Positions 35,553 through 44,466 of a stretch of DNA of 64,000 nucleotides are shown one piece after another. Location of the stretch: assembly GCF_041228105.1 (NCBI RefSeq), contig NZ_CP166097.1, forward strand, positions 1,674,001-1,738,000, in the 5' to 3' direction. The notes below the pieces were generated by a model, which saw only the letters and a list, made by a program, of their open reading frames with translations, was not told the DNA's origin and ran no database searches. Position 1 is the first letter of the stretch; every line of letters begins with the position of its first letter. This DNA comes from Pectobacterium aroidearum. GTDB lineage: Bacteria; Pseudomonadota; Gammaproteobacteria; Enterobacterales; Enterobacteriaceae. A program made the translations under genes and the position numbers.

Positions 35553-37125
35553 CATTCACATCCCCCAGCCCACGCGCTTGGAAACAGAGCCGCGCCAGTT
35601 GATCAACAAACTCCCCAGCGTCCAGGCTGTCTTGCAATTCCGGCAACCGTGCAAGAAACGATTCATAGCTATCCACTTCATTAGCCAGGGCTAACACCGG
35701 ATTGGTAAACGCGGGGCCGACGCGCTGCCAGTCACTGATCGCTGAAGCGGTAAGCTGGTCGATATCGTCCGGTGGAGACGTGCGGTTGAGCGCGATTTGT
35801 TCGCGGTTCAAGGCGGGTAACATCGCGTAATTGCTGGCGGCGGTACTCGCTGGCTGAAGAATTTCCGCGTCTTTCTCCGGTTCTGCCAGGCCAAACTTGT
35901 CGCGCAGCTCCGACATCTGCACTTTCATACCCCGATCAATCAGCGGGATGATTGAATCAACAAGCGATTTAAGGTCTTCCGGTTCATTGATACGCAAACG
36001 AACGCGCGGGTACTTCTCTTGCACACCGTAGTTGAGTATGACGAACGGCCTTACCAGAAACTCATTGAGCGTGTTCTCTAACTGCCTTGCGTCCCATCTT
36101 GCGATATCCATCCGCACTTGATTATGTACATTAGCCTGGCTCTGGCTGCTGCCGTCATCTGTTGTCATGGTCTGGCCCAGCACGGCTTTACTGGTCTGTG
36201 CATCGCACCATTCCGCCATCCCCTCGAACAGATCGCCGCCGCCCTGGCGGCTGGCGGTTTCCTTCATCTCAATCAGCATTGATTGTGGGATAGCACAACC
36301 GGCGTCAGACGCCAGAGACGCAATCGCATCAATCAGGGTTTGGATATCCTGCGGACTCGCATTAGGCCCATATTTAGCGATGACGATGGGTAAGCCGAAC
36401 TTTTCGCCGAATGCCCACCAGTCGCGGACGGTAAAGGATTTCAGCATGTACATGACTGCGACCAAACGGGCCAGGCCATTACGTAATGGCAGGCCAGACT
36501 TCAGGCGGGGCTGGTGAATGATGTACTTGTATGCTGCTAACGGTTCGCCGTTGAATGGCTCCGCCTCGGTTAACACATGCACTTGGCGCAATGTGTCGGC
36601 ATCCATCTTGAGAAAGCGCGGATCAACCCACGAATAATCCCGCGGCATCCACGGCACCGTGGACGTATCCCACAGGATTTCCGCCACAGCTATTCCTTTC
36701 CCCAAGCCATCCAGCAAATCAAATAACAGTTCGGGGATTTGCGGCCGTTCCATCATGATTCGCACCGCGTCCGCTAGCTTAACGTCGCTTTCTTCATCGG
36801 ACGCAGCTTCTATTGTTGGATCTATACCTGCGACGGTTAGCTTACGTGTGCGCAAAACGCTTGAATAATGGAGGTCGCGCTCTTCCATCTCTTCAGCCAG
36901 AATAAAGTAGTCCCGTGGGTTGCCGTCAGCGGCGTTACGCAGCACTCCGGCCAGGCGGCGGGGTGTAAGTGTACTCGCTACGCTGATACCAGCATTAGCA
37001 CGACGAATGCCTGTAGAGCGTGCGCGGGTCTGCTCTTGTTGCAATTCCTCTTTGCTTACAGACACAGTTTCACCGGTGTCCGGGTGGATCAGCTTACGAA
37101 TTGCGACGGTGAGTTTATTTAACAT
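35545..37125 (-). CDS. Phage portal protein, Mu gp29-like (DUF935)
   Basis: The protein has 526 residues. TPRRLAGVLRNAADGNPRDYFILAEEMEERDLHYSSVLRTRK is the DUF935 hallmark, with VDPRFLKMDADTLRQ and KYGPNASPQDIQTLIDAI following. It forms the portal vertex for DNA packaging. Its ATG overlaps the terminase stop (TAATG). Confidence 0.92.
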   Translation of the reverse strand: MLNKLTVAIRKLIHPDTGETVSVSKEELQQEQTRARSTGIRRANAGISVASTLTPRRLAGVLRNAADGNPRDYFILAEEMEERDLHYSSVLRTRKLTVAGIDPTIEAASDEESDVKLADAVRIMMERPQIPELLFDLLDGLGKGIAVAEILWDTSTVPWMPRDYSWVDPRFLKMDADTLRQVHVLTEAEPFNGEPLAAYKYIIHQPRLKSGLPLRNGLARLVAVMYMLKSFTVRDWWAFGEKFGLPIVIAKYGPNASPQDIQTLIDAIASLASDAGCAIPQSMLIEMKETASRQGGGDLFEGMAEWCDAQTSKAVLGQTMTTDDGSSQSQANVHNQVRMDIARWDARQLENTLNEFLVRPFVILNYGVQEKYPRVRLRINEPEDLKSLVDSIIPLIDRGMKVQMSELRDKFGLAEPEKDAEILQPASTAASNYAMLPALNREQIALNRTSPPDDIDQLTASAISDWQRVGPAFTNPVLALANEVDSYESFLARLPELQDSLDAGEFVDQLARLCFQARGLGDVNDA

Positions 37126-38699
37126 TACAGCATTCCTCCCTGGTTCTTCAGCCCACGGGTGATCCGCATTTGACGGCGTTCTTCACGTTCGTCTGGCCGT
37201 TCGGGTTTATTTAATCGATGCAGCTCGTAGCGGCGACAGTCTTCTTTACTGGCGAGAAACGCAAGGAAGATGGCATAGGCGCTGTCACCATGCCGTTTAT
37301 GGCCATCGCTCCCTTTGTTCTCTTTATCATCAATGCCAGGCACACCGCGCAAGACGACAATTTGACCCAGATCGTTAATGACGTCCTCATGCTTTGGCAC
37401 CACAAGTTCATCGTCTTCAAACGCGGCTTTGAATTTCGGCATGTTTTCGCGGTAGTGAGCGACGGAAGGCATCACAACTTCAACTTCATTGCCGTAGCGT
37501 TCTGCCGCTTGCTCAGCAAGATAGTTACCGTTCCCCCGGCCATCTAGCTTGATGCCGTCCCTGCGAGGTAAACGGTCGCAGATAAAGTAAAGCGCCTGCT
37601 CTTGTTGCTTGTACGGCACGTTCGCAAGCTCAACAAGGAACGGCACCGTGCGCGTGGTATCGTCGTTGATAGTGATAGGCGCGAATACAGTAAGGTGGCC
37701 AGAGCGGGCAAAGTCTTCACCCAGGGCATGGCGTTGTTCGCGGGGTAGCTGATTGAGCACCGGCAAGACGCTTTGCTCTAACCATTCCTGCATATCTAAT
37801 GCGCGATAGGATTCGGGGAGTGCGTTGTATTCCGCTGTACCAGTGAAGCGCAGCACGGGGCCTTCACCCCGTGCGGCACGCTCCCGGATTGAACGCGGTA
37901 AATAGGTGCCGCCGCCATTTTTGGGAACGCAATAGTATTCTTCGAGGGCGTCGTCTTGGGTCGCGGTGTCGCGCAGAAGATCGGCTTTCCACTGGTCTTC
38001 CGCTTCTTGGCTCCACACCATCCGTTTTACTTGGCAAATACGCTTATACAGCCCATCAAGACAGGCATCATCGAGAGTAATTGTGTGAACGGAATAGCGT
38101 TTCTTCCCGGCTAAGCTGTCCTGTATCAGCTCGTTAAACAGGTTTTCGGTGCCGTTGTGCGTACTGATAAGACGGACTTTTGCCCCCCACATCGTGAGCG
38201 CCAGCGCCGCTTTAAGCACTTCGGCAAGACGCTCATGGAACGCGGCTTCATCAATCGTGACGTTACCCTGCATACCACGTAAGTTACTGGGGTTACTTGA
38301 TAGCGCCTGGACTTTAAAGCCACTGGCAAAGTAAATGACAAAGGTCAGTATGTCTTTGTCATCGTCCACCAACACTTCTTCACGAACATCTTCAGCCGCC
38401 AGGTCATAGGCTTTGGCCCACATTGCCGCCGCGTCAATAAACTCGCGGGCCATCTCTTTATTAGAACCGACATAGAAATGGTTAGTCCCGCCCGCTGATT
38501 TCGCCTTTGCGGCCGTCAGCGATGCATCGGCAGCTTCCGCCCATGTGATACCGGTACGACGCGATTTTTGAGCAATTTTTAACGGTGACTCATCTGCGAT
38601 CCAGCGCCGTTGATAACCAAGGAGGACTTCATTCTCGTCGAAGTCCTCCCCACCAATAATACTGGCTGCTATGACGTTTAGACTGGCAAGTAGCATCAT
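37125..38699 (-). CDS. Terminase large subunit, Mu gp28-like
   Basis: The protein has 524 residues. LLGYQRRWIADESPLKIAQKSRRTGITWAEA contains a deviant Walker A (KSRRTGIT), and NVTIDEAAFHERL is the Walker B with catalytic Glu. The nuclease half follows (FDGRGNGNYLAEQ region). It packages phage DNA into heads. Start overlaps the small subunit stop. Confidence 0.92.
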   Translation of the reverse strand: MMLLASLNVIAASIIGGEDFDENEVLLGYQRRWIADESPLKIAQKSRRTGITWAEAADASLTAAKAKSAGGTNHFYVGSNKEMAREFIDAAAMWAKAYDLAAEDVREEVLVDDDKDILTFVIYFASGFKVQALSSNPSNLRGMQGNVTIDEAAFHERLAEVLKAALALTMWGAKVRLISTHNGTENLFNELIQDSLAGKKRYSVHTITLDDACLDGLYKRICQVKRMVWSQEAEDQWKADLLRDTATQDDALEEYYCVPKNGGGTYLPRSIRERAARGEGPVLRFTGTAEYNALPESYRALDMQEWLEQSVLPVLNQLPREQRHALGEDFARSGHLTVFAPITINDDTTRTVPFLVELANVPYKQQEQALYFICDRLPRRDGIKLDGRGNGNYLAEQAAERYGNEVEVVMPSVAHYRENMPKFKAAFEDDELVVPKHEDVINDLGQIVVLRGVPGIDDKENKGSDGHKRHGDSAYAIFLAFLASKEDCRRYELHRLNKPERPDEREERRQMRITRGLKNQGGML

Positions 38700-39271
38700 G
38701 CAATCCCCAATATCTGCCGCTTGATATCAGCCGCTTTGTCAGCAGATAACCCCGCTTGTGAAACGATTTTTTCTGCCGTCGCCGCTGCTTCCTCGGCGAA
38801 TGCCTGGCGTATCTCTTTTTCACGTTTGTGGCTGACCATCTGCGCGGATTCAATACGCTGTGCAACTAATGCCAGTTGCCCCAATGCTTTCGGCTCAACG
38901 GCTTTGTCTTGTTCGGCTAGAGACATTGACGTTTCAAACGCCAGAGTTTTCACAAACTCCATCAGCAATTTGCCGACATCGGAAGTGGGCGCGGAACCCA
39001 GCTTAGCCGCCCAGATCTCCGCCATCTCACGCGATGCGCGAATTTTAGAACCCACGCTTTCCATACGGCTGGCGTATCGGTTCAAACCAGTACGGCTAAT
39101 TTGCATATCACCAGGAAGATTGTGATCGTCAATCAGCTCGTTGATGGCTTCGCGGATCTGCTCCTGTGTGTACTGCTTATCACGCAGCATCTGATGAAGG
39201 GCGTCACGAATAGCATGTGGCAACAAGTCGATTTTGGAAGGACGGCCACGGGTCGGGCGTTCATCTGCCAT
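38696..39271 (-). CDS. Terminase small subunit, DUF3486 / Mu gp27-like
   Basis: The protein has 191 residues. GRPSKIDLLPHAIRDALHQMLRDKQYTQEQIREAINELI and ISRTGLNRYASRMESVG are the DUF3486 signature (HTH-like). It is the DNA-recognition partner of the large terminase. Confidence 0.9.
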   Translation of the reverse strand: MADERPTRGRPSKIDLLPHAIRDALHQMLRDKQYTQEQIREAINELIDDHNLPGDMQISRTGLNRYASRMESVGSKIRASREMAEIWAAKLGSAPTSDVGKLLMEFVKTLAFETSMSLAEQDKAVEPKALGQLALVAQRIESAQMVSHKREKEIRQAFAEEAAATAEKIVSQAGLSADKAADIKRQILGIA

Positions 39272-39536
39272 GTTTGTTCCTCGCCATCAGTAGCTGTTGC
39301 TTACGCTCTTTATCGATGGCACGGCTTAGCGCTTTCCAAGCTCGGTCATACTCGGCATTAGCCGAAAAAAACGTGTTACTGAAGCTGTCCGGGGCGTTCC
39401 TGTCATACGGTTTCCCTGTAGCCTTTTCAACAGCTCCTGCAATAACTTCACGCTCAATTTCGAGACAAACCATAACGGCCGCAAGCTGATGAATATAACG
39501 GCGGGTTGCAGGGGTATACGGTTTAACAGTAGCCAT
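39261..39536 (-). CDS. Hypothetical Mu-like phage protein (91 aa)
   Basis: The 91 residues (MATVKPYTPATRRYIHQLAA start, basic end) are all-helical in appearance. I recognise no domain. It lies in the conserved block of small genes between lysis and terminase genes and overlaps the small terminase start. Confidence 0.65.
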   Translation of the reverse strand: MATVKPYTPATRRYIHQLAAVMVCLEIEREVIAGAVEKATGKPYDRNAPDSFSNTFFSANAEYDRAWKALSRAIDKERKQQLLMARNKHGR

Positions 39537-39538
39537 AA

Positions 39539-39826
39539 TTACCCCCGCGCCCGTGGTTTCTTCACGCCAGGCACCGTTGCAAGCCCACGCGCCACATCGT
39601 CACCGCGCCCGGTGATTGCTGCGACAAAACACCCGGCTACGTCGTCAAGGTCAATCAGTCCCTGCTCAGAAAGCCAGCTTAAATGGGTGCGCACTGCATC
39701 ACGGGAAACGCGGTGGCCGTAGGCTAGTAAACAGGTTTGTAATACAGATTCGTTGGCGCTATCGCCGCATTCAAGCAGTGAGCGCAAGATAACTAATCGC
39801 TGATCGCTATCTAAAATTTCACGCAT
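39539..39826 (-). CDS. VpaChn25_0724-like winged-helix phage protein
   Basis: The protein has 95 residues from the ATG at 39826, eight bases after GAGG. ILRSLLECGDSANESVLQTCLLAYGHRVSRDAVRTHLSWLSEQGLID looks like an ArsR-type winged helix. The family occurs ahead of terminase genes in Mu-like phages; a regulatory role is inferred. Confidence 0.75.
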   Translation of the reverse strand: MREILDSDQRLVILRSLLECGDSANESVLQTCLLAYGHRVSRDAVRTHLSWLSEQGLIDLDDVAGCFVAAITGRGDDVARGLATVPGVKKPRARG

Positions 39827-39836
39827 GGCCATCGCC

Positions 39837-40139
39837 TCACTTATCCTTCAGTTCGTTTTCAAGAAGTAAATCGCTAATCCGTTGAACTTGTGCCAACTTC
39901 GGTGCCAGCTCTTTTAAGTCACCGCGCAAATTGCTCATTTCAAGCTGAAGCGCGTGAAGTTCTTTTTGATTCGGCATTCCAGCCAGCGCATTTTCCATGC
40001 TCCACACCCGTTGTTTTAACGCATCAACTTCTTCACGTTTCACATATGTTTTTGCAAGCAGGAACATCACCAGGTTTACGGCTGTCATCACCAATGCCCA
40101 GATCATCCCCCAATATTCTTTAATGTTTTGCCAGTCCAC
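39837..40139 (-). CDS. DUF2730 family membrane protein
   Basis: The protein has 100 residues from a GTG at 40139, six bases after GGGAGG. One membrane segment (GMIWALVMTAVNLVMFLLA) is followed by a coiled-coil (EEVDALKQRVWSMENAL and onward). DUF2730 proteins lie in Mu lysis/morphogenesis regions; a spanin-like or envelope role is possible but unproven. Confidence 0.8.
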   Translation of the reverse strand: MDWQNIKEYWGMIWALVMTAVNLVMFLLAKTYVKREEVDALKQRVWSMENALAGMPNQKELHALQLEMSNLRGDLKELAPKLAQVQRISDLLLENELKDK

Positions 40140-40350
40140 GCTGTGCCTCCCGCTGTTCTCTAATTTCCTGACATGTCACACAGCAAACGGCTTCAGGTTG
40201 AGCGGCCAGACGCATGGCGGGGATTTCATGTCCACAGTCATTACAAAATCCGTATTCGATAACTGGCTCTTTAATACGGTTTACATGGGCGTTTAACGCC
40301 CGTTCACGTTCATCAATTTCCAGCAAGCTGGCGCGTTCAAAATCATCCAT
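40120..40350 (-). CDS. TraR/DksA C4-type zinc finger protein
   Basis: The protein has 76 residues. The motif FCNDCGHEIPAMRL...CCVTCQEIRE is the C4 zinc finger of short TraR/DksA proteins. MDDFERASLLEIDERERAL supplies the coiled helix. TraR-like proteins bind RNA polymerase through the secondary channel. Start overlaps the holin-region gene end. Confidence 0.85.
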   Translation of the reverse strand: MDDFERASLLEIDERERALNAHVNRIKEPVIEYGFCNDCGHEIPAMRLAAQPEAVCCVTCQEIREQREAQRGLAKH

Positions 40351-40951
40351 TATTAATTGGCACCTTGTGTTTGCTGGATTTGCTATAACGGGCAAAGCCA
40401 TCAAGCGTCCGAAATCCCAAATAACCCAGCGCAGGGGTACATAGCATCAAGGCAATATCCCAATCTGGCTCGGGCATATTAATCACATGGCCAGACGCGG
40501 CAGCGATAGCACCGGCTTGTTGTCCAATCGTCATCAACAGCACGTAACCGATGGCGCTATACAGCGACAGACGGGCCATTTTTGGCCGCGTCTGCCGGAC
40601 ATATTCATCCGTAGCGTTGTCCCCATTCCTGATAGTTTCCTGCTGCTCATGATGCGCGGCCTGTTGGTCTGCCAGAGTAGCCTTTTTCCGTTCGAGCTGA
40701 ATTTGTTGCAATTGGACTTTCAATGATTCCAACTGAACCAATTGTTCTGGGGGAAGTTTTGCCAGCGCTTGTTCCAGTACACGCTGCTTGTCTTGCGGAT
40801 TGATTGCGTTGTTGACGCTTTCGACAATCCCCGCGACAGAATCAGCGGCTTTAGCTGTGTCACTACCGAACCACCCGCCAACGGTGCGTACCAGAGCGGG
40901 GCCAGCATTGAGAAGAACAGAGGCAATGGATGACAGCGTTATCGGATCCAT
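40343..40951 (-). CDS. Holin of the 3-TM family
   Basis: The protein has 202 residues from the ATG at 40951 (MDPITLSSIASVLLNAGPALVRTVGGWFG); longer versions run through the preceding gene. A central coiled region rich in glutamine (LVQLESLKVQLQQIQLERKK) precedes two membrane segments at the C-terminus. Such holins permit lysozyme access to the cell wall. It follows the lysozyme and a small membrane protein. Confidence 0.8.
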   Translation of the reverse strand: MDPITLSSIASVLLNAGPALVRTVGGWFGSDTAKAADSVAGIVESVNNAINPQDKQRVLEQALAKLPPEQLVQLESLKVQLQQIQLERKKATLADQQAAHHEQQETIRNGDNATDEYVRQTRPKMARLSLYSAIGYVLLMTIGQQAGAIAAASGHVINMPEPDWDIALMLCTPALGYLGFRTLDGFARYSKSSKHKVPINNG

Positions 40952-41313
40952 TTCACACCCCATACAATGAACGTCCTGTAAATAGAGGCAGGATGAAATA
41001 CGCACAGCAAAAAGAAGAGTGGGCCAATAGCGGAACCGATATTGATCAATGAAAGGAACCAGGCAGTTACAAACATCGCACAGCCTAGAGCACCCAATAA
41101 AAACTGATACACATATAGGCAAACTGGCGTATCGGGTAGAAAACTAGGGTGTTTGAAACTATAGAAAAAAATAACTACACCAATGATGCAGCAAACCGCC
41201 ATCATCGCCACGGCATAGCCGTAGATGGCGATTCCAGCGATGATCGTAATAACAAGAAATGCGCTGCACACAGCCCAAAACCATTTATTACTGAGAGTGC
41301 TTCTGACGTTCAC
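40939..41313 (-). CDS. Small multi-pass membrane protein in the lysis cassette
   Basis: The protein has 124 residues from a GTG at 41313, seven bases after AAGGA. Four hydrophobic segments are visible (WFWAVCSAFLVITIIAGIAI, MAVCCIIGVVIFFYSF, LLGALGCAMFVTAWFL, PLFFLLCVFHPASIY). It could be a second holin or antiholin. No family recognised. Confidence 0.65.
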   Translation of the reverse strand: MNVRSTLSNKWFWAVCSAFLVITIIAGIAIYGYAVAMMAVCCIIGVVIFFYSFKHPSFLPDTPVCLYVYQFLLGALGCAMFVTAWFLSLINIGSAIGPLFFLLCVFHPASIYRTFIVWGVKWIR

Positions 41314-41524
41314 GTTGTATTTCCTTGTAACGTTGACATTGAAAAACGATGTCTCTGAGGTCTACAGAGTTCCAACCTTTCATGTAAAAGGCGGCATGAG
41401 TGCCATCGCAGCCACAGTAATTCGTTGGTTCAGCCTTCGGGCCGTTGGCCATTCTTTGCAAAACCTCGCGTTTAAGGCGATCACGTCGGCCCTGGCGCAT
41501 GGACTCATCCCAGCCTTTTCCCAT
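41288..41524 (-). CDS. Small hypothetical protein with Cys motif, lysis region
   Basis: The 78 residues (MGKGWDESMRQGRRDRLKRE, then NYCGCDGTHAAFYMKGWNSV) are encoded right after the lysozyme gene, overlapping its stop. Two cysteines flank a glycine (YCGC). I do not recognise the family; a small phage zinc- or disulphide-bearing protein is possible. Confidence 0.55.
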   Translation of the reverse strand: MGKGWDESMRQGRRDRLKREVLQRMANGPKAEPTNYCGCDGTHAAFYMKGWNSVDLRDIVFQCQRYKEIQRERQKHSQ

Positions 41525-42105
41525 CACGCACGGCTCACAGAAATTGAACCGCCGACTACTTCCCAGGCAGCATTAGTTACGCTGTCGAGACGGTTAAACC
41601 AGCCGTTAAGGTATTTACCCTGGGAGGAGTTTGACTTGATGATGTCGGCGTAATAACGCGCACGACGTAACAGATAACGGGTCAGTAACCATTCAGGGTC
41701 TGCGCTGTTAACCGCTGCTCTCGTGTCCTTACCAACAATTCCATCGTCATCAACACCGGCGGCTGATTGCAGTAGTTGAATCGCCTTTTTGACACCATGC
41801 TGAACAGCAGAATCAAAGACGATCAGTGAAATACCGTCCGGCCATTCTTTGCAGTACGATGGATACCAATATTCGCGGTAATAAATCTGGCTGGCTTGTT
41901 CGAGTGTTAAATCTTTAATACGCACATCAGGCTTTTTATCGCCGTCAATGTCAGTCATGCCATCTTTGATCCCGTCACGCAGGTCAGAAATACCGAATTT
42001 GGTTTCGCCGCCTTTATCAGTAGGGTCATTGACATAGCCGCCTTCTTTGGCGAGGACAAAAGCCACTGCATGGGTAAACGATGGGGAGGGAATAAATTGA
42101 TTCAC
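41524..42105 (-). CDS. Glycoside hydrolase family 108 lysozyme (endolysin)
   Basis: The protein has 193 residues. FVLAKEGGYVNDPTDKGGETKFGIS contains the catalytic Glu (E21) of the GH108 EGGY motif, followed by the ASQIYYREYWYPSYC and C-terminal peptidoglycan-binding segments. It cuts peptidoglycan at lysis. No signal peptide is evident, so export would depend on the holin. It opens the lysis unit downstream of a terminator. Confidence 0.92.
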   Translation of the reverse strand: MNQFIPSPSFTHAVAFVLAKEGGYVNDPTDKGGETKFGISDLRDGIKDGMTDIDGDKKPDVRIKDLTLEQASQIYYREYWYPSYCKEWPDGISLIVFDSAVQHGVKKAIQLLQSAAGVDDDGIVGKDTRAAVNSADPEWLLTRYLLRRARYYADIIKSNSSQGKYLNGWFNRLDSVTNAAWEVVGGSISVSRA

Positions 42106-42156
42106 TACTGCACCTTGAAACGCTAATTAGATAGGGTTTCATAGTGCTACGGGCAT

Positions 42157-42180
42157 AAAAAAAGCCGGATTAACCGGCTT
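42157..42180 (-). terminator. Intrinsic terminator after the secreted-protein gene
   Basis: On the minus strand AAGCCGG-TTAAT-CCGGCTT is followed by seven Ts. It separates the Mor unit from the lysis operon and repeats the hairpin at 34134-34152. Confidence 0.9.
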
Positions 42181-42195
42181 CATTGGAAATGGGAG

Positions 42196-42708
42196 TTAGG
42201 CTTTCTTGGCGGAACAAGTTGTTAACATGGCGGTTCTATAAATGCTGACTTTCCAACCATCAATAACCTTTTCAAATTTTTCGTTATGAACCTTATCTAG
42301 CTTGCTTTCACGCATAAAATTGAATGGGTCGTTTTTAGGTTGTGACTCATCATCCCAAGATACTGGTTCTGCGTCTTTCGGAGACGGATGAATTAGTTCA
42401 GAAATGATAGAACGACATACTCCTGTAGTGACTCGGCTAAATTCATCACTATCTGGGCGCTTAGAACCGGATACAAATTCCATCTTGATGTTAACTTCAT
42501 CATCACGGACTGATGCTTTTACATGTCGATAAACACCGATAAATCCATCGTTCTCAGCAAAAGCCGTGTCACCCTTGTTATACCAGTCAACAGAATCTAT
42601 CCGTGCATACATTTCCAGTAAGGCTTTGGCGTCTTCTTTGATTGACGATGTCGCGGCAAAGGTTGAAAACGATGCGCAAAGCAATAATCCTAAAAGTATT
42701 TTCTGCAT
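42196..42708 (-). CDS. Secreted hypothetical protein (phage moron candidate)
   Basis: The protein has 170 residues. The first 18 (MQKILLGLLLCASFSTFA) are a Sec signal peptide. The mature protein is acidic with two cysteines in its C-terminal half plus a C near the end. No domain recognised. It is 8 bases after mor with AAGGAAT as ribosome site and is followed by its own terminator. In Mu this place holds the C activator. A role in altering the lysogen's envelope is inference. Confidence 0.7.
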   Translation of the reverse strand: MQKILLGLLLCASFSTFAATSSIKEDAKALLEMYARIDSVDWYNKGDTAFAENDGFIGVYRHVKASVRDDEVNIKMEFVSGSKRPDSDEFSRVTTGVCRSIISELIHPSPKDAEPVSWDDESQPKNDPFNFMRESKLDKVHNEKFEKVIDGWKVSIYRTAMLTTCSAKKA

Positions 42709-42716
42709 TTTATTCC

Positions 42717-43112
42717 TTAAAAAAGTGGCATCTGATGCTTACGATGCTCAAGTTTTCGCATCCTTTTGATAGCTTTATACACCGTTTTATAGGTCACATG
42801 ATAGCGTTCAACAAGTTCCGGCACGTTGTGGCCATCAAAATCACGCCAGATTTTCATATCACGCACCAGGTATTCCAACGTCTGTCCACGTGGAAAATAA
42901 ACTTGCATACCGCCGATCTGTTTACTGATAGCAACAACAAGTTCCAGTGAAACGCGAGGGTCACACCCCAGCCGCTCCAGTTCTTGCCGTAGCAACGCAT
43001 TCAACTCTGACAGTAAGGCAGGAAAACGGGAGCGTTCGCCGTCGGCTTCGTCCAGATGATCCAGGATGCTATCATCCTGTTTATCATCAAACATATCCAA
43101 GTTATCCGACAT
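42717..43112 (-). CDS. Mor transcription activator family protein
   Basis: The protein has 131 residues from the ATG at 43112, preceded by AAGGGGC. The Mor/C family dimerisation segment (MQVYFPRGQTLEYLVRDMKIWRDF) is followed by the HTH VPELVERYHVTYKTVYKAIKRMR. In Mu, Mor turns on the middle promoter and C the late promoters. Only this one family member is present here. Confidence 0.88.
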   Translation of the reverse strand: MSDNLDMFDDKQDDSILDHLDEADGERSRFPALLSELNALLRQELERLGCDPRVSLELVVAISKQIGGMQVYFPRGQTLEYLVRDMKIWRDFDGHNVPELVERYHVTYKTVYKAIKRMRKLEHRKHQMPLF

Positions 43113-43632
43113 TTTTAGCCCCTTTATTACGTTCCAGCCAATCAATGCCGCCGGGCAGTTTTGAAACATCTTGTCCCAGGCTGTGCATGTGGGATAGATA
43201 TTCATCGCGCCCGCGTTCTTGGTCTATAACACGATTATCAGCGTCTTTTTCTCGTACCGCTACGCTACTGCTCTGTGCAAACAGTTGTTCGGACGTTCGG
43301 TAGACCTCACGTAAGTAGCTGTGATTACTGAGTGGCTTTTTATCCCCGTTATTTCGTTTTGCCCGGATACGCTCAACTGTTTCACTCAATGCATGGGTCA
43401 AAACGCGCCCCGGCTGATGTTGTTCTAACACTTCGTTAACCAGCTTCACAGCACGGGAGTTCGACAGATTCGACTTTTCAGGGCGGAACAGGCCGATATA
43501 GGCCACCATCGCTTTTCCCGCACCGCCTGGCAATTTAGTTAATACGGCAAGCAGCTCCCGCGCTGCGTCATCTTCAAGAATTGCATCAAGATGCAGGTCA
43601 GAATGGCAAATAGGACAGCGTGAAATTTTCAT
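43102..43632 (-). CDS. Mu-like protein with zinc-binding N-terminus
   Basis: The protein has 176 residues. ISRCPICHSDLHLD supplies a CxxC and histidines. The rest is helical and basic, with no domain I recognise. The start overlaps the gp16 gene stop (ATGA). It lies between gemA-like and mor genes, the replication/regulation region of Mu. Confidence 0.6.
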   Translation of the reverse strand: MKISRCPICHSDLHLDAILEDDAARELLAVLTKLPGGAGKAMVAYIGLFRPEKSNLSNSRAVKLVNEVLEQHQPGRVLTHALSETVERIRAKRNNGDKKPLSNHSYLREVYRTSEQLFAQSSSVAVREKDADNRVIDQERGRDEYLSHMHSLGQDVSKLPGGIDWLERNKGAKNVG

Positions 43633-44183
43633 CGTTTGGCCTCATACACACATACAATAACGCTGTAATCCCGCGACGCTTTACCGGTACTTGGGTTAAT
43701 AACAAAACCTAAACGATCAAGAAGCATGGATTGAAGCATTAACCTTATATGCCATTGCTTAAGTGATTCCAGAACGCGATAAGCTAACGATGAATCCAAC
43801 CAGCCCAGCTCGTCGACACCTTTCCCATTATTCAACTTAACAGTCATGCGTTTCACATACGCGTTAAGTGAACGCTCATCACTGCTGTTAATAAAACCGT
43901 GCTGGTGCATAGTTATCCATACCGCGCGAATTTTAGGGATTTCTTCAGCTCTGCTACGGCCTTTTGAATCAGGTTTAACTCGCGGTGAGTGTTTTTTAAA
44001 ACTGCGTTTAAATCCTTTTTCACGCATGGCAGAATAAACACTTTCTAATTCTTTGTGGTTCATTTCGCTACAACTGGTTTTGCCATTCGCAACGTTAGCA
44101 AGCAATGTTCGGTATGTATCATCATCAATTTTTAACTTACTTTTCGCCACATGAATTAGTCTTATTAATTGTTGTTTGTCCAT
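43629..44183 (-). CDS. Mu gp16 / GemA-like protein (DUF1018)
   Basis: The protein has 184 residues. MDKQQLIRLIHVAKSKLKIDDDTYRTLLANVANGKTSCSEMN is the DUF1018 hallmark. The ATG at 44183 follows GAGGAAG closely. In Mu, GemA affects host gene expression and DNA topology; function here is by homology. Confidence 0.88.
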   Translation of the reverse strand: MDKQQLIRLIHVAKSKLKIDDDTYRTLLANVANGKTSCSEMNHKELESVYSAMREKGFKRSFKKHSPRVKPDSKGRSRAEEIPKIRAVWITMHQHGFINSSDERSLNAYVKRMTVKLNNGKGVDELGWLDSSLAYRVLESLKQWHIRLMLQSMLLDRLGFVINPSTGKASRDYSVIVCVYEAKR

Positions 44184-44269
44184 TATCTTCCTCATTAAAT
44201 ATTGATTTTGGCGTAATCCAGTGCTGACGGGTTTACGCCATATAAATCACAGTGGGAATATGGGGTTAA

Positions 44270-44464
44270 TTAATCTGTCGGCTTCAATGAAGACAATCGC
44301 ACAAAAAACGGTGCCAGACTAATTTCAACAATTGCCCCTGATCTTTCAAAGTCCCGTGCAACATCTTTGGTTCTAACTATCTTACCGCCCAAACTATCTG
44401 GGCCGGTTAGATAAATAAAACGCGTACCGACAGCATATTTCCGATTAAATTCTTTCGCGTTCAT
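44270..44464 (-). CDS. Small early-region phage protein (64 aa)
   Basis: The 64 residues (MNAKEFNRKYAVGTRFIYLT start) form a predicted beta-rich small domain. Similar short proteins occur between DUF3164 and GemA in Mu-like phages, but I do not know a function. Confidence 0.6.
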   Translation of the reverse strand: MNAKEFNRKYAVGTRFIYLTGPDSLGGKIVRTKDVARDFERSGAIVEISLAPFFVRLSSLKPTD

Positions 44465-44466
44465 AG

